Positions 62,651 to 64,000 of a DNA stretch of 64,000 bases are shown here, in pieces. A program made the translations under genes and the position numbers. The stretch lies in NCBI GenBank assembly GCA_025356335.1, contig JANXUF010000053.1, forward strand, positions 62,001 through 126,000. The letters run 5' to 3'. Each line of letters opens with the position of its first letter. Within the stretch, counting starts at the first letter, position 1. The DNA is from Actinomycetes bacterium. Lineage in GTDB: Bacteria > Actinomycetota > Acidimicrobiia > Acidimicrobiales > Ilumatobacteraceae. The notes under the pieces are model-generated. The model had not been told where the DNA came from, did not search any database, and worked only from the letters and a program-made list of their open reading frames with translations.

Positions 62651-64000
62651 TCAGACCAGGTATTGCGAGAGCCCGCGCTTGATGTACTTGCCATGGCCTT
62701 TGCGGCCGGTGTATTCGTCGTTCTCGATGACCGTGAGGCCGCGACTGATGACCGTGTCGACCTTGCCGTCGATCACATAGCCCTCCCATGAGGAGTGGTC
62801 CATATTCATGTGATGCTTGGCGTTGATGCCGATGTGGGTCTTGGTGTCCGGGTCCCAGACGACGACGTCGGCGTCTGCGCCGGGAGCGATGATGCCCTTC
62901 TGCGGATACATGCCGAACATGCGTGCCGGAGTCGTGCAACACGTCTCGACCCAGCGTTCGAGGCTCAGTTCGCCGGTCACGACACCCTGGTAGATCAGCT
63001 CCATGCGATGCTCGACACCACCCATGCCGTTCGGGATCTTGGAGAAGTTGCCGAGGCCGAGATCCTTCTGATCCTTCATGCAGAACGGGCAGTGGTCGGT
63101 CGACACGATCGCCAACTCGTTCATCCGCAGGCCTTTCCACAGATCACCCTGATGACCGTGACCCATCTGGCCGACGAAGTCTGGGTCGTGATCGCGTGAA
63201 CGGATCGGCGGCGATGCCACCCATTTGGCACCCTCGAAACCCGGCCGGCCGAGTGTCTCTTCGAGCGTCATCCACAGGTATTGAGGGCACGTTTCGGCAA
63301 ACACGTTGCGCCCTTGATGACGGGCGGCGGCGAGCTCGTTCAGGGCGTCACCCGCACTCATGTGAACGATGTACAGCGGGACGTTGCCGGCGACGTGGCT
63401 GAGGACGATCGCCCGGTGTGTCGCTTCGGCCTCGAGCGGCGACGGACGGGTCAGACTGTGGTACTTCGGGTCGGTCTCTCCACGCGCCAATGCCTGCTGG
63501 ACGAGGACGTCGATCGCCATGCCGTTCTCGGCGTGCATCATGATCATCGCCCCGCAGTCGGCAGCGGTCTGCATCGCCCGCAGGATCTGGCCGTCGTCCG
63601 AGTAGAAGACGCCGGGGTAGGCCATGAACAGTTTGAAGCTGGTGATCCCTTCGTTCTCGGTGAGATAGGTCAGCGCCTTCAGCGATTCCTCGTCGACGCC
63701 GCCGACGATCTGGTGGAACGCATAGTCGACGGCACAGTTGCCTTCGGCTTTCGCATGCCAGGTCGCCAACCCGTCCAGTACGTTCTCGCCGTAGCGCTGC
63801 AGCGACATGTCGACGATCGTCGTCACGCCGCCCCAGGCTGCGGCACGGGTCCCTGTCTCGAAGGTGTCGCTCGCTGCGGTTCCGCCGAACGGCAGCTCGA
63901 AGTGCGTGTGCACGTCGATGCCACCGGGGATGACGAACTTGCCGGTGGCGTCGATGACCTTGTCGGCAACGATGCCGAGACCGGCCGCCTGGCCTGGCGA
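62651..64000 (-). CDS. Dihydropyrimidinase / D-hydantoinase, 5' end outside the window
   Basis: 449 C-terminal residues are visible and the frame stays open to the right edge. The enzyme opens dihydropyrimidine or hydantoin rings. Metal ligands appear in GGIDVHTHFELPF (HxH), the carbamylated Lys in GITSFKLFMAYPG, His in MMHAENG and IVHMSAGDALNE, and Asp in VSTDHCPFCMKDQ. This KLFMAY/STDHCPF combination is typical of the hydantoinase/dihydropyrimidinase branch. It heads the visible minus-strand catabolic locus. Whether dihydrouracil or a hydantoin is the true substrate cannot be decided from this part. Confidence 0.92.
   Translation of the reverse strand, partial: SPGQAAGLGIVADKVIDATGKFVIPGGIDVHTHFELPFGGTAASDTFETGTRAAAWGGVTTIVDMSLQRYGENVLDGLATWHAKAEGNCAVDYAFHQIVGGVDEESLKALTYLTENEGITSFKLFMAYPGVFYSDDGQILRAMQTAADCGAMIMMHAENGMAIDVLVQQALARGETDPKYHSLTRPSPLEAEATHRAIVLSHVAGNVPLYIVHMSAGDALNELAAARHQGRNVFAETCPQYLWMTLEETLGRPGFEGAKWVASPPIRSRDHDPDFVGQMGHGHQGDLWKGLRMNELAIVSTDHCPFCMKDQKDLGLGNFSKIPNGMGGVEHRMELIYQGVVTGELSLERWVETCCTTPARMFGMYPQKGIIAPGADADVVVWDPDTKTHIGINAKHHMNMDHSSWEGYVIDGKVDTVISRGLTVIENDEYTGRKGHGKYIKRGLSQYLV

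Overview
The window is GC-rich, densely coded bacterial DNA with almost no gap over 230 bases. The gene content points to an actinobacterium: a DUF3151 protein, a CBS-domain GuaB1-type GMP reductase, an actinobacterial-type CtaA, an inositol-phosphate synthase, an F420/LLM-family oxidoreductase, and lipoproteins with an AACGS lipobox followed by long Thr/Ala linkers. I infer class Acidimicrobiia (Ilumatobacter-like); no rRNA or other marker here settles this. No tRNA, rRNA, CRISPR array, insertion sequence or prophage was seen.

Layout. 1-5137: glycolate oxidase genes glcD, glcE and glcF on the minus strand, split by an inverted aldehyde dehydrogenase gene. 5173-6990: a YkgJ-like Cys-rich protein, then an AbiEi/DUF559-like gene framed by two related 54-nt palindromes. 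7000-11663: typA, a small acidic protein, a GH13 alpha-glucosidase and an orphan ParA. 11679-14244: RNase D, rhodanese, mobA and DUF3151. 14658-16939: alpha/beta hydrolase and pyruvate kinase. 16960-18935: histidine phosphatase and M18 aminopeptidase. 18973-21756: plsC, cmk and guaB1. 21867-23485: hydrolase and Sua5. 23586-25902: a MarR regulator divergent from a DrrAB-type exporter. 25928-27962: J-domain protein and xylulokinase. 28144-34060: a branched-chain amino-acid type ABC importer. 34295-39253: small membrane and PH-domain proteins, ctaA, inositol-1-phosphate synthase, a double DUF427 protein and a TetR regulator. 39441-44352: phosphatase, lipoprotein and a heterodimeric ABC exporter. 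44453-54378: DoxX, a membrane-anchored protein, acetyltransferase, carboxylesterase, CPBP and M1 proteases, a ProA-like dehydrogenase, glutathione peroxidase, an IMPase-family phosphatase and two small proteins. 54423 to the right edge: a minus-strand pyrimidine/hydantoin and beta-alanine catabolic locus (dihydropyrimidinase, semialdehyde dehydrogenase, LLM oxidoreductase, NMT1-type ABC importer, class III aminotransferase).

Most notable: the importer's substrate-binding lipoprotein (28144-29616) reads as a circular permutant. The segment normally at the carboxy end of the fold comes directly after the signal peptide and linker, and the normal amino-terminal segment follows it. The same importer has a LivH permease with a secreted Ig-like domain fused in front, and a LivG ATPase with an acidic extension of about 113 residues. 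A second window-wide pattern is leaderless transcription: at about twenty operon-head genes a TANNNT -10 box lies 6-8 nt before the start codon with no Shine-Dalgarno sequence, which also helps to choose starts. Convergent gene pairs and some operon ends carry long GC-rich hairpins without T-tracts, several of which look like dispersed palindromic repeats.
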